10,586 bases of DNA, taken from contig JAUVWK010000065.1 in assembly GCA_030604165.1 (NCBI GenBank), positions 1 through 10,586 of the forward strand, read 5' to 3'. The stretch comes from Alphaproteobacteria bacterium. GTDB lineage: Bacteria; Pseudomonadota; Alphaproteobacteria; UBA828. The notes below the pieces were generated by a model. The model made no database searches. It worked only from the letters and a program-made list of their open reading frames with translations, and was not told where the DNA came from. Of this stretch, positions 1 to 6,857 are shown piece after piece. Positions within the stretch are counted from its first letter, which is position 1. The number at the start of each line of letters is the position of its first letter. A program made the position numbers and the translations under genes.

Positions 1-400
1 CCACACGCCGCAGGACGTAACGCGGGTCGCTCTCGACGGGGCTGCCGTCGGGCCAAACCAGATCGGCGATGACCTGGGCCGTGCCGCCCTCGTGGCGCAA
101 CAGTCTCAAGGAACTGAGGTCGGGCTTGCCGATGAAATCGCCATAGCCGATGGTTTCGGCAAAATCGGTACCCGGCACCACATTAGCCAGCACGTCGAAG
201 GCCAGCGCGGAGGCGCAAAAGGCTACGCCGTGCTCGAGAATATGTTCGACCTGATCGATGGCGATGGCCTTGCCGCGCGCGACGCCCCCGAAATCGGCCC
301 ACTCGACCCGCAGCCGCTCGACGCCATTGGCGCGCAACCAGTCCATCACGCCCGTTGCGTCGCCGCTAAACCGCGTGGCGGCGCCACTCCCGTTCCCCAT
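1..400 (-). CDS. Glutamine synthetase family protein, N-terminal part (gene runs off the window)
   Basis: The reverse strand is open from an ATG at 400 to the window edge, giving 133 residues of the N-terminal beta-grasp region of a glutamine synthetase-type ligase. Visible family marks are WADFGGVARGKAI (about 34-46), a block LLRHEGGTAQVIADLVWPDG (100-119) and the PR-x-VL run near 126-130. The family joins ammonia or an amine to the gamma-carboxyl of glutamate using ATP; the catalytic barrel lies outside the window. The divergence from housekeeping GlnA suggests a paralogue of the gamma-glutamylpolyamine/GlnT-like kind, but that is inference. The start is supported by GGGAGAG (408-414) seven bases upstream. 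M19 is an alternative start. It is divergent from the transporter gene at 571, and a triple 15-bp repeat sits directly in its leader. Confidence 0.85.
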   Translation of the reverse strand, partial: MGNGSGAATRFSGDATGVMDWLRANGVERLRVEWADFGGVARGKAIAIDQVEHILEHGVAFCASALAFDVLANVVPGTDFAETIGYGDFIGKPDLSSLRLLRHEGGTAQVIADLVWPDGSPVESDPRYVLRRV

Positions 401-411
401 ACTTCCGCTCT

Positions 412-456
412 CCCGTTTATCGTTGGCCCGTTTATCGTTGGCCCGTTTATCGTTGG
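412..456. repeat. Three perfect tandem copies of a 15-bp unit in the divergent intergenic region
   Basis: The unit CCCGTTTATCGTTGG occurs at 412-426, 427-441 and 442-456 with no mismatch and no spacer. The gene-proximal copy overlaps the ribosome site of the glutamine synthetase-like gene, so the array lies in its leader or promoter. Read toward that gene the unit is CCAACGATAAACGGG, which contains a GATAAA core resembling a -10 element. It could be a slippage-prone array that varies in copy number, or three binding sites for a regulator. The sequence alone does not decide. Confidence 0.9.
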
Positions 457-570
457 GCGCCAAACGGCCTGGGGCCGCCCGCCTCCATCTGAAACGATAG
501 CGGCAAATCCGCGCCGCACAAGTGCCCGATGCTGTTTGAAAAACGCGCGCCCGCGTTATACCAAGGAGCG

Positions 571-1545
571 ATGCGCCGCGTGGCACCGCCTAAGCCTGAG
601 TCCGAGCCTGGCCCCAAGCCTGGCCTCGGTGGCCGATCCGCCCTACGGATCGTGCCCATCGCCTTGCTGATCGCCGCCGGGATTATCTATCCCCTGGTTT
701 TTTCCGCCAACAAGATCGCGGTCGAAAGCGGCATTCCGCCGCTCGGATTCGTCTTCTGGCACTCGCTCTGCGGCGGTCTGGCGCTGCTGCTGGCCTGCGC
801 CATCCGCGGCGAGCTGCCCCGGCTGACGCTGCCGCACTTACGCCTCTATTTCGTCATGGGCTTTCTCGGCATCGTCGCGCCGCTGTCGCTGCTCACCTTC
901 GTCGCGCCCCATCTACCGGCGGGCATCGTCACCATGGTGGTGATTCTCTCGCCGACGTTGACCTACCTGTTCGCCATGCTGTTCGGGCTGGATCGGCTCA
1001 AGGCGTTGAGCGTCACGGGCATCCTGCTCGGCCTCGGCGGCGTGCTGCTGGTGGTGGTGCCGGAGGTGAGCCTGCCGTCGCGCGAGATGGTCTGGTGGGT
1101 GCTGATCGCGCTGATCGCCCCGGCCTGCTTCGCCTTTGCCAACGTGCTCGCCGCCGTCATGCGCCCGCCGGAGGCACCCTCGTTGACGCTCGCGACCGGT
1201 ATCATGCTGGCCGCGGTCATCATGATGACACCGATCATGCTCGGCACCGGGCAGGTCTACCTGTTCGCCGGCGCGACGACCGCGGGCAACTTGGCGATTC
1301 CCTGGGCGGCGGCGATCAACGCCGTATTCTATGTCACCTTTTTCGAGATCGTGCGCCTGGCCGGACCGGTGTTCTTCTCCCAGTTCAACTACTTGATGAT
1401 TCTCGCCGGCTTCGGCTGGGGCATCTTGCTGTTCGGCGAGCGCCACAGCGTCTATATCTGGGGCGCCGCCGCGCTCATGCTGTGCGGCCTTACCCTGCTC
1501 ACGCTGGGCACGCGCCAAGGCATGAAGGCGAAGGCCGCGACCTAA
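571..1545 (+). CDS. EamA/DMT-family multi-pass transporter, paralogue 1
   Basis: A 324-residue hydrophobic protein of about ten membrane segments after a proline-rich cytoplasmic N-terminus (about 1-25). This size and pattern match the drug/metabolite transporter superfamily with two EamA-type halves, inner-membrane carriers of amino acids, metabolites or drugs. Motifs shared with both downstream paralogues are NKIAVESG (47-54), RPPEAPSL (198-205), AGFGWG (279-284) and FGERHSVYIW (288-297). The substrate cannot be read from sequence. I chose ATG 571 because AAGGAG (563-568) precedes it, though with only two bases of spacing. An upstream in-frame ATG at 529 lacks a ribosome site. It is divergent from the glutamine synthetase-like gene and separated from paralogue 2 by a small minus-strand gene. 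Confidence 0.88.
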   Translation: MRRVAPPKPESEPGPKPGLGGRSALRIVPIALLIAAGIIYPLVFSANKIAVESGIPPLGFVFWHSLCGGLALLLACAIRGELPRLTLPHLRLYFVMGFLGIVAPLSLLTFVAPHLPAGIVTMVVILSPTLTYLFAMLFGLDRLKALSVTGILLGLGGVLLVVVPEVSLPSREMVWWVLIALIAPACFAFANVLAAVMRPPEAPSLTLATGIMLAAVIMMTPIMLGTGQVYLFAGATTAGNLAIPWAAAINAVFYVTFFEIVRLAGPVFFSQFNYLMILAGFGWGILLFGERHSVYIWGAAALMLCGLTLLTLGTRQGMKAKAAT

Positions 1546-1676
1546 GCGGGCCTGTCGGCGGTGGCGATACTTGGTTCAAGCGGCCCGGCGGCGGCAGCGG
1601 CCCGCACCAATGGACCAGCGCCAAGGCCATCGAGTGGATAGACGACGAGGGCGAATGTCGCCTGCCGCGAGGCGGA

Positions 1677-1823
1677 TCAAACGCTTCGGGTCGTGGTCAA
1701 GCCGCAGCGCGCGCACTCGACCTGAGCGACACCGCCGCCGGCCCCGAAGGCCATGGTCGCCTCGATCACGCGAAAGTCGTGCACGCCGAAATAACACACT
1801 AGCTGGCCGAGAAGCTTCAGCAT
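1677..1823 (-). CDS. Small (48 aa) protein with a possible C-H-C-C zinc-binding set
   Basis: Translates as a 48-residue protein beginning MLKLLGQLVCYFGVHDF and ending in CARCGLTTTRSV. C10, H15, C37 and C40 could form a small zinc ribbon or knuckle (C-x4-H, then C-x2-C). No close named family is recognised. The start at 1823 is supported by GGGGAG (minus strand, 1831-1836) seven bases upstream, and an AT-rich block containing TATAAT on the minus strand lies about 50 bases upstream. A longer in-frame form starting at 1943 would translate through that AT-rich block and is less likely. It lies on the opposite strand between two paralogous transporter genes, converging with the first. The main doubt is that such a short ORF could be chance; the ribosome site and cysteine pattern argue against that. 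Confidence 0.58.
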   Translation of the reverse strand: MLKLLGQLVCYFGVHDFRVIEATMAFGAGGGVAQVECARCGLTTTRSV

Positions 1824-1865
1824 CGCGCCAACTCCCCACGCCTTTGGCGGGGGCTCCGCCTCGCT

Positions 1866-1885
1866 TGTAATAATTATAATATGGG
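1866..1885. promoter_or_regulatory. AT-rich promoter-like block between small minus-strand gene and transporter 2
   Basis: A nearly pure A/T run in an otherwise very GC-rich window. It holds TATAAT on the plus strand (1875-1880) and an overlapping TATAAT on the minus strand (1873-1878). It could supply a -10 element to the transporter operon, the small minus-strand gene, or both. No convincing -35 element is seen at 16-18 bases in either direction, so an activator or extended -10 would be needed. Confidence 0.45.
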
Positions 1886-1928
1886 CAGGGTTAATTCGCA
1901 CGTAAAGGGCGCAAGGCATTGCCCGCCC

Positions 1929-1946
1929 AGCTTGTTCGGACAAGCT
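1929..1946. promoter_or_regulatory. 18-bp palindrome upstream of transporter 2, candidate operator or leader hairpin
   Basis: Perfect seven-base arms AGCTTGT and ACAAGCT enclose TCGG. It ends 14 bases before the chosen start of transporter 2 and lies downstream of the TATAAT block, where an operator or a 5' leader hairpin would be. There is no T-tract, so it is not an intrinsic terminator on the plus strand. Confidence 0.5.
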
Positions 1947-1960
1947 CGCCGCGAGACCCT

Positions 1961-2917
1961 ATGATGGCCGCCATGTCTTCGCCGGCGCATGCAGACCTGG
2001 CCGCGGGCGCGCGGCGAGCGTCGCTGCCGCTCTCGCTCGCCTTGATCGTTGTCGCCGGCCTCAATTTCAGCTTTCTGTTCTCGGTCAACAAGGTCGCGGC
2101 GGAAAGCGGCGTGCCGTTCTTCGCCTATGTCTTCTGGTATGCGCTGGGCGCCGGCGTCATCCTGCTGCTCGCGGCGGCGCTGCGCGGCGAGCTGCCCAAG
2201 CTGAGCGCGACGCATTTGCGCGCCAACGTCGTGGCGGCGCTGCTCGGCTTTGCCGGCCCTTTCGCGCTGCTCGCCTTCGTCGCGCCGAAGCTGCCGTCAG
2301 GGATCGCCGTGTTGCTGATCATCCTCACACCCGCCTTCACCTACCTGTTCGCGCTGCTGGCCCGCACCGAGCGGCTCCACGCGCTGAGCGTGAGCGGGCT
2401 GTTGCTGGGTTTGGCGGGCGTGCTGCTGGTGGTCGTGCCGAGCGGCAGCCTGCCGGCGCCGGACATGGCGGGCTGGGTGCTACTCGCCATGCTGGCGCCG
2501 GTCGGCTTCGCCTCGCTCAATATCTATGTCGAAAAATTCCGCCCACCGGCAGCGCCGTCGCTGGCGCTCGCAGTCGGCATCTTGTGGACGAGCGCGCTCC
2601 TGCTGCTGCCGATCATGCTGGCCACGGGTCAACTTTATGTCTTTCCCGGGCCGGTGCCGCGCGGCGATTGGGCCATCCTCGGCGCGGTTCTGATCAACGT
2701 GCTGATGTGGCCGCTGTTCTATGAGATCGTGCGGCGCACCGGCGCCTTTCTGTTCTCGGTGATGAACATCATCGGCGTGGTCGCGGGCTTCGGCTGGGGC
2801 ATGCTGTTTTTCGGCGAGACGCACAGCGCCTACATCTGGCTTGCCGGCGCGCTCATGCTGCTCGGCTTCGGCCTGATCATCAGCCGCCCGGTGATCGGGC
2901 GGCTTGCCCGGCGATGA
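1961..2917 (+). CDS. EamA/DMT-family multi-pass transporter, paralogue 2
   Basis: A 318-residue, roughly ten-segment membrane protein of the same family as its two neighbours. Shared marks are NKVAAESG (43-50), RPPAAPSL (194-201), AGFGWG (275-280) and FGETHSAYIW (284-293). DMT carriers are inner-membrane secondary transporters with two EamA-like repeats; the substrate is unknown. The start is uncertain: ATG 1961, 1964 and 1973 and a TTG at 1919 are all in frame, and none has a strong ribosome site. 1961 is the first ATG downstream of the palindrome. The stop overlaps the start of paralogue 3 as ATGA, so this is the first gene of a translationally coupled set. Confidence 0.88.
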   Translation: MMAAMSSPAHADLAAGARRASLPLSLALIVVAGLNFSFLFSVNKVAAESGVPFFAYVFWYALGAGVILLLAAALRGELPKLSATHLRANVVAALLGFAGPFALLAFVAPKLPSGIAVLLIILTPAFTYLFALLARTERLHALSVSGLLLGLAGVLLVVVPSGSLPAPDMAGWVLLAMLAPVGFASLNIYVEKFRPPAAPSLALAVGILWTSALLLLPIMLATGQLYVFPGPVPRGDWAILGAVLINVLMWPLFYEIVRRTGAFLFSVMNIIGVVAGFGWGMLFFGETHSAYIWLAGALMLLGFGLIISRPVIGRLARR

Positions 2918-3855
2918 ACTTGCGCGGCTCCAACCTGATCTACATTCCCGCGCTGGCGGCGCTCGGCGTGATCTACAGCGCGCTCTTCCCGGTCAACAAG
3001 ATGAGCGCGGAGAGCGGCACGCCCTATATCGGCTATGTCTTCTGGTTTTCGCTGTTCGCGACTCTCGCCATGCTGGCGGTGGGCGCGATGCGTCGGGAAT
3101 TGCCCAAATTCACCTTCCGCCATCTGCGCGCCTATTTCGCGTTCGGCGCGCTCGGAGTCGCGATACCGGTGCCACTGCTGACCTTCGTCGCGCCCAAGCT
3201 ACCGGTCGGCATCATCACGTTGCTGCTCATCCTGGTGCCGCTCATCACCTATTTCCTGTCCTACCTGCTCGGCATCGAGCGGATCCGGATTACGGGCATC
3301 ATCGGCATACTGCTCGGCCTTGCCGGCATGCTGCTGGTCTTGATCCCCGACGTCGGCCTGCCGTCGCGCGACATGGTGGGCTGGGTGCTGTTGGCGCTGA
3401 TCGCCCCGGTCTGCTTCGCCTCGGTCAACGCGTTTGCCGCCTATTTTCGCCCGCCGGACGCACCTTCGCTGATGATGGCGACCGGCATGTTCGGCAGCAC
3501 CACGATTCTGCTGCTCCCGGTCATGCTGGGCACGGGCCAGGCCTATCTGTTTCCGGGCCCGACGCTGGCCGGCAATCTCGCCGTGCTTTATGCGGCCGCG
3601 ATCAACGCATCGGTCACCACCGCGTTCTTCGCGCTGGTGCGCATCATCGGAGGGGTCTTTTTCTCCCAATTCAACTACTTCATCGTGCTGAGCGGCTTCG
3701 GCTGGGGCTTCCTGCTTTATGGCGAACACCACAGCATCTATGTCTGGATCGCCACCGCGCTCACCTTCCTCGGCTTGGCCGTGTTCACGCGCGGCGCGAG
3801 CCTCGCGCAGCGCGCCACGGCCGGAAAGGAGTCAAAAGAGCCAGGAGCGCCATGA
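2914..3855 (+). CDS. EamA/DMT-family multi-pass transporter, paralogue 3
   Basis: A 313-residue membrane protein with about ten predicted segments and a hydrophilic C-terminal tail (about 293-313). It carries NKMSAESG (28-35), RPPDAPSL (179-186), SGFGWG (260-265) and YGEHHSIYVW (269-278), aligning over the whole length with the two upstream paralogues. The start codon overlaps the stop of paralogue 2 (ATGA, 2914-2917) and has no clear ribosome site of its own, so it probably depends on coupling. The stop overlaps the SDR start in the same way. Two DMT proteins in one operon may form a paired (heteromeric) transporter, as in small-multidrug-resistance pairs, but at ten segments each they may equally act alone. 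Confidence 0.88.
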   Translation: MNLRGSNLIYIPALAALGVIYSALFPVNKMSAESGTPYIGYVFWFSLFATLAMLAVGAMRRELPKFTFRHLRAYFAFGALGVAIPVPLLTFVAPKLPVGIITLLLILVPLITYFLSYLLGIERIRITGIIGILLGLAGMLLVLIPDVGLPSRDMVGWVLLALIAPVCFASVNAFAAYFRPPDAPSLMMATGMFGSTTILLLPVMLGTGQAYLFPGPTLAGNLAVLYAAAINASVTTAFFALVRIIGGVFFSQFNYFIVLSGFGWGFLLYGEHHSIYVWIATALTFLGLAVFTRGASLAQRATAGKESKEPGAP

Positions 3856-4616
3856 GCGCCATGAGCGAGAGAGACTTTGAGGGCCGCGTCGCGCTCGTCA
3901 CCGGCGGTTCGCGCGGGATCGGGCGGGCCGTCTGCGTGCGTCTCGCGCGCGCCGGCGCGGCAATCGCGCTCAACTACATCACCAATCACGAGGCCGCGCG
4001 CGAGACGCAGGCGCTTATCGCGGCCGAGGGTGCGCGTTGCGCGTTGTTTCCGGCCGACGTCGCCAATCCCGAGGCGGTCGAAACCATGGTTCGGGCCGCC
4101 GAGCAGGCGTTAGGGCCGGTGGACCTGCTGGTCGCCAATGCGGGAATCTTCGAAATCCTGCCCCACGAGGCCATGACCTTCGCCCACTGGCGCCGGATCA
4201 TGGCGGTCAATTTGGATGGCACTTATCTGCCAGTCATGGCGGTCAAGGACGGCATGATCCAGCGCGGCGATGGCCGCATTGTCTGCCTCTCGTCGATCGC
4301 GGCGTTGCGCGCCCGGGACCAGGCCATCGCCTACGCGGCGGCGAAGGGCGCGGTGATCGCGTTCGCGCGAAGCTGCGCCGAGGCGTTCGCGCCGCAGATC
4401 CGCATCAACTGCGTTGCGCCCGGCCTGATCGACACCGAGATGGGTCGCGCCGTGGGCGACAAACTCGTGCAGACCTTGATCGAGGCCACGCCCTTGCAAC
4501 GCATCGGCAGGCCCGGGGAAATCGCCGAGTTGGTTTGCTTCCTGCTGTCGGACCGCGCCAGCTACACCACGGGTCAGACCATCGTCGCCAGCGGCGGCCG
4601 CGTCACGCTCCCTTGA
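3852..4616 (+). CDS. Short-chain dehydrogenase/reductase (SDR), FabG-like
   Basis: A 254-residue classical SDR: an NAD(P)H-dependent oxidoreductase of the Rossmann fold, cytoplasmic. Visible are the cofactor motif TGGSRGIG (17-24), NAG (96-98), N120, the catalytic serine in LSS (147-148) and Y161-x3-K165 (YAAAK). The substrate-loop region carries PGLIDTEM. R21 and the NY at 41-42 after strand 2 suggest NADP(H) preference, which is inference. It resembles 3-oxoacyl-ACP reductases, but many SDRs of other specificity do too. ATG 3852 overlaps the previous stop and has AGGAG (3843-3847) four bases upstream; a second ATG at 3861 is possible. Its position as last gene of the transporter operon suggests it handles the same small molecule. 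Confidence 0.9.
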   Translation: MSAMSERDFEGRVALVTGGSRGIGRAVCVRLARAGAAIALNYITNHEAARETQALIAAEGARCALFPADVANPEAVETMVRAAEQALGPVDLLVANAGIFEILPHEAMTFAHWRRIMAVNLDGTYLPVMAVKDGMIQRGDGRIVCLSSIAALRARDQAIAYAAAKGAVIAFARSCAEAFAPQIRINCVAPGLIDTEMGRAVGDKLVQTLIEATPLQRIGRPGEIAELVCFLLSDRASYTTGQTIVASGGRVTLP

Positions 4617-4655
4617 GGGGACAGTCGGGCCGGTTCCGCGTAATCGATAACCGCG

Positions 4656-5966
4656 CTATTCGGCGGCGCCCATGGCGGTTTGCAGGGCGGGATCCAACTG
4701 CGCCTTGTCGAGATTGGCGCCGCTGAAGATTGCGCCGTCGGAATTAATGCCGCGCAAATCGGCGAAACTCAGATCGGCGCCGGAGAAATCCGCTTCGCTC
4801 AGTTTGGCTGCGCGCAGGCACGCCTTGCTCAGATTGGCGCCGGCCAAGCTGGCGCCGGTCAGGTTGCTCTGCCAGCTGCGGCCGGTCTGGCGGCCGTCGG
4901 GATCGAGGATATCGGCGGCGCCGAGATTGGCTTCGCGCAAATCCACGCCGGACAGATCGGCCTTGCTGAGATTGCAGCCGGACAGATCGGCCCCGCGCAT
5001 GTGGGCCTCCGCCAGCCGCGCGCCGGATAGATCGGCCATGACCAGAATGGCGTCGGAGAGCTGGGCGCCGGCCAACACGGATTGGCTGATGTCGGCGCCG
5101 CTCAAATTAACCGCCCTGAGGTCGAGGTTGCTGAGGTCGGAGCTGGAGAGGTCGGCCCGTTTGCCGCGCTCGCCGTGGGAGGTGATCCAGGCCTCGTGCT
5201 CTTCGAGCAACTTGCGTAGCGTCGCCGGCAGATTGATCCGGCGCTTCAGCAACAGCGTGCCGGTAAGGGTGGCGCTCGAGAAATCGACCCCCTCGACCGC
5301 GGCGTTGGTCAGCTCGGCGCCGGTGAAGTTGGTGTTTTTCAGGCACGTCCCGGTCAGGATGGCGCCGGTCAGCGTTGTGTTCTCGAAGTTCGCGTTGGTC
5401 AGGTCGGCGTCGGTCAGGTCCACGCCGGTGAGGTTCGATTGCCTGAGGTCGGCATCGGCCAGGCAGGCGCCGCGCAGGATGGCGTTCGACAGATCGCTTT
5501 GCATGATCGTCGAGTTGCTGAGATGGGCGCCAGCCATATTGGCGCCGGCGAGAACGGCCTTGTTCAGCTTGACGCTACCGATATCGACCTTGAGCACCGA
5601 GATAACGCCCTCGCTGGTCGATTTCATCAAGGCGCCATCGCGCAGATCGACCTTGGTCAGGTCGGCGCCACTCAGGTCGCAGCCCCGCAGCTTGGCGCCG
5701 CGCAAGTCCGCGCCGGCCAAATTGGCGTTGCGCAGGTTCGCCCCCTCGAGATTGGCGCCGAACAGATCGGCCTCGCGCAAGTCCGCGCCGGCCAAATCGC
5801 AATTGGAAAAGTTTGTGCCGGTCAGCTTGGCCCAGCGCAGCTTGGCGTTGGCGAAGCTGTAACCGTAGAGATCTTGCAGCGCGAGATTGGCCCTGCTGCC
5901 GCCCGGCTGGTCGGCAAGCCAACGTTCGTGCTTGTCGAGGGTATCGAGGAGCTCGCTCGGCGTCAT
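4656..5966 (-). CDS. Pentapeptide-repeat protein with two HE-x-W-headed modules
   Basis: A 436-residue cytoplasmic protein dominated by A(D/N)LxG-type pentapeptides, expected to form a right-handed quadrilateral beta helix. Module 1 (about 5-240) and module 2 (about 249-425) each begin with a leader of the form L-LL-x2-HE-x-W...G...(S/K)RA-x-L (5-28 and 249-273), then long repeat runs. Breaks in the repeat register occur near 112-133 and 353-367 and probably form loops. No signal peptide or membrane segment is seen. Some family members mimic DNA and bind gyrase, but most have no known role, and nothing here points to one. The start at 5966 follows a weak GAGG. The gene converges with the SDR, 39 bases apart, with no clear terminator between. 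Its 15-nt periodicity makes long spurious antisense ORFs. Confidence 0.93.
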   Translation of the reverse strand: MTPSELLDTLDKHERWLADQPGGSRANLALQDLYGYSFANAKLRWAKLTGTNFSNCDLAGADLREADLFGANLEGANLRNANLAGADLRGAKLRGCDLSGADLTKVDLRDGALMKSTSEGVISVLKVDIGSVKLNKAVLAGANMAGAHLSNSTIMQSDLSNAILRGACLADADLRQSNLTGVDLTDADLTNANFENTTLTGAILTGTCLKNTNFTGAELTNAAVEGVDFSSATLTGTLLLKRRINLPATLRKLLEEHEAWITSHGERGKRADLSSSDLSNLDLRAVNLSGADISQSVLAGAQLSDAILVMADLSGARLAEAHMRGADLSGCNLSKADLSGVDLREANLGAADILDPDGRQTGRSWQSNLTGASLAGANLSKACLRAAKLSEADFSGADLSFADLRGINSDGAIFSGANLDKAQLDPALQTAMGAAE

Positions 5967-6036
5967 ATCGCCTCGGGGCCTAGGGAGATTGGGTCGTCCC
6001 TAACCATGGCAGAGAACTGTTAAGGAATTTATTTGG

Positions 6037-6052
6037 TTAAGAATTTCTTGAC
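6037..6052. promoter_or_regulatory. CtrA-box-like sequence in AT-rich divergent promoter region
   Basis: TTAA-N7-TTGAC at 6037-6052 differs by one base from the alphaproteobacterial CtrA consensus TTAA-N7-TTAAC. It lies in an AT-rich block (6018-6052) between the divergent pentapeptide-repeat and hydrolase genes, with a further TTAA at 6020-6023. A chance match in an AT-rich stretch is quite possible. Confidence 0.25.
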
Positions 6053-6101
6053 GGCGTGGGCACCGCGCGCAACCGGTCAAGGGGCTGTTAATATACGGCC
6101 G

Positions 6102-6740
6102 ATGACGGCGCAATTGGGAGCCCTCCACTTCGACGGACCGACCGACGCGGCGCTCACGCTGCTCCTCGCCCATGGCGCCGGCGCGCCCATGGATAGTCCG
6201 TTCATGCAGGCCTTTGCCCACGGTTTGGCCGCGCGTGGCCACCGGGTAGCGCGGTTCGAGTTTCCCTATATGCAAAAGCGCCGCGCCGATGGCAAACGGC
6301 GCCCGCCCGACCGGGCGCCGGTGCTGCGAGCAAGCTACGAGGCCGCCGTCGAGGCGCTCGGCGGCGGCGGCCAGGTCGTGATCGGCGGCAAGTCCATGGG
6401 CGGGCGCATCGCCAGCCTCATCGCCGACGCGGTGGGCGCGCGTGGCCTGGTTTGTCTGGGCTACCCGTTTCACCCGGCCGGCAGGCCGGAGCGGCTGCGC
6501 ACCGAGCATTTGGCCGCGCTCGAGACGCGCACGCTGATCGTCCAGGGCACGCGCGACGCGCTCGGCGGGCGCGACGAGGTCGCGGGCTATGCGCTCGCAC
6601 CCAGCATTCGCGTCGTCTGGCTCGAGGACGGCGACCACGGCTTCAAGCCGCGGCGCACCTCCGGGCGCAGCGAAGCCGAGAATTGGACGGCGGGCATCGA
6701 CGCGGTGGCAACGTTCCTGGACGGTTTGCGAAACGCGTAA
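6102..6740 (+). CDS. Alpha/beta hydrolase of the TEX30/KANL3-like (dienelactone-hydrolase-like) kind
   Basis: A 212-residue small alpha/beta hydrolase, cytoplasmic, without a lid domain. It shows the oxyanion-side motif LLAHGAGAPMDSPFM (21-35), the nucleophile elbow GKSMGG (96-101, S98), an acid in QGTRDALGG (148-156, D152) and the base in DGDHGFKP (176-183, H179). These match the bacterial family related to TEX30/KANL3. Its substrates are not established; an esterase or similar activity is expected. The start at 6102 has no good ribosome site, while TAATAT at 6089-6094 lies about 7 bases before it, so a leaderless transcript is possible. A TTG start at 6033 would add an unlikely tail. It is divergent from the pentapeptide gene. 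Confidence 0.85.
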   Translation: MTAQLGALHFDGPTDAALTLLLAHGAGAPMDSPFMQAFAHGLAARGHRVARFEFPYMQKRRADGKRRPPDRAPVLRASYEAAVEALGGGGQVVIGGKSMGGRIASLIADAVGARGLVCLGYPFHPAGRPERLRTEHLAALETRTLIVQGTRDALGGRDEVAGYALAPSIRVVWLEDGDHGFKPRRTSGRSEAENWTAGIDAVATFLDGLRNA

Positions 6741-6776
6741 GGGGATGGTCCGCGCCCGCGATGGTCGCCCCCGCGC

Positions 6777-6805
6777 TTGACAGAGCGCCCGGCCGAGGGC
6801 TATTG
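6777..6805 (+). promoter_or_regulatory. Near-consensus housekeeping promoter for the 43-aa membrane protein
   Basis: TTGACA (6777-6782), a 17-base spacer, then CTATTG (6800-6805). The -35 is perfect, the spacing ideal, and the CTAT -10 form is typical of alphaproteobacterial housekeeping promoters. The start site would be near 6812, giving a leader of about 45 bases. Confidence 0.7.
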
Positions 6806-6822
6806 ACCAAGGCACAGCGCCA

Positions 6823-6837
6823 AGGCCGTTTCGGCCT
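6823..6837 (+). other. Leader hairpin ahead of the ribosome site
   Basis: AGGCCG (6823-6828), TTT, CGGCCT (6832-6837) form a perfect six-pair stem-loop. It ends seven bases before the AGGGAGG ribosome site of the small membrane protein gene and lies inside the predicted 5' leader. It may protect the message end or tune translation; too small for a metabolite riboswitch. Confidence 0.5.
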
Positions 6838-6857
6838 GGAATTTAGGGAGGATGGAT

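Noticed and set aside
1546..1676. Plus-strand open frame downstream of transporter 1
   Set aside because: No start codon after the transporter stop; it continues a frame that is a shadow of transporter 1. I see no gene or terminator in this gap.
2904..3851. Long open frame upstream of the SDR suggesting a 570-residue fusion
   Set aside because: This stretch is an off-frame reading of transporter 3. The SDR has its own start at 3852 with AGGAG and an ATGA overlap.
4629..4642. Shared CCGGTTCCGCGT near 4631 and 8464, possible element end
   Set aside because: A single 12-base match within a 10-kb GC-rich window is expected by chance, and nothing else around the sites matches.
4672..5862. 396-residue plus-strand ORF antisense to the pentapeptide gene
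   Set aside because: Its regularity mirrors the 15-nt periodicity of the real minus-strand gene; its composition is not that of a protein family and it has no ribosome site.
6000..6815. 271-residue minus-strand ORF over the hydrolase
   Set aside because: Shadow of the hydrolase; Arg/Ala/Gly-rich without motifs, while the plus-strand frame has the full catalytic set.
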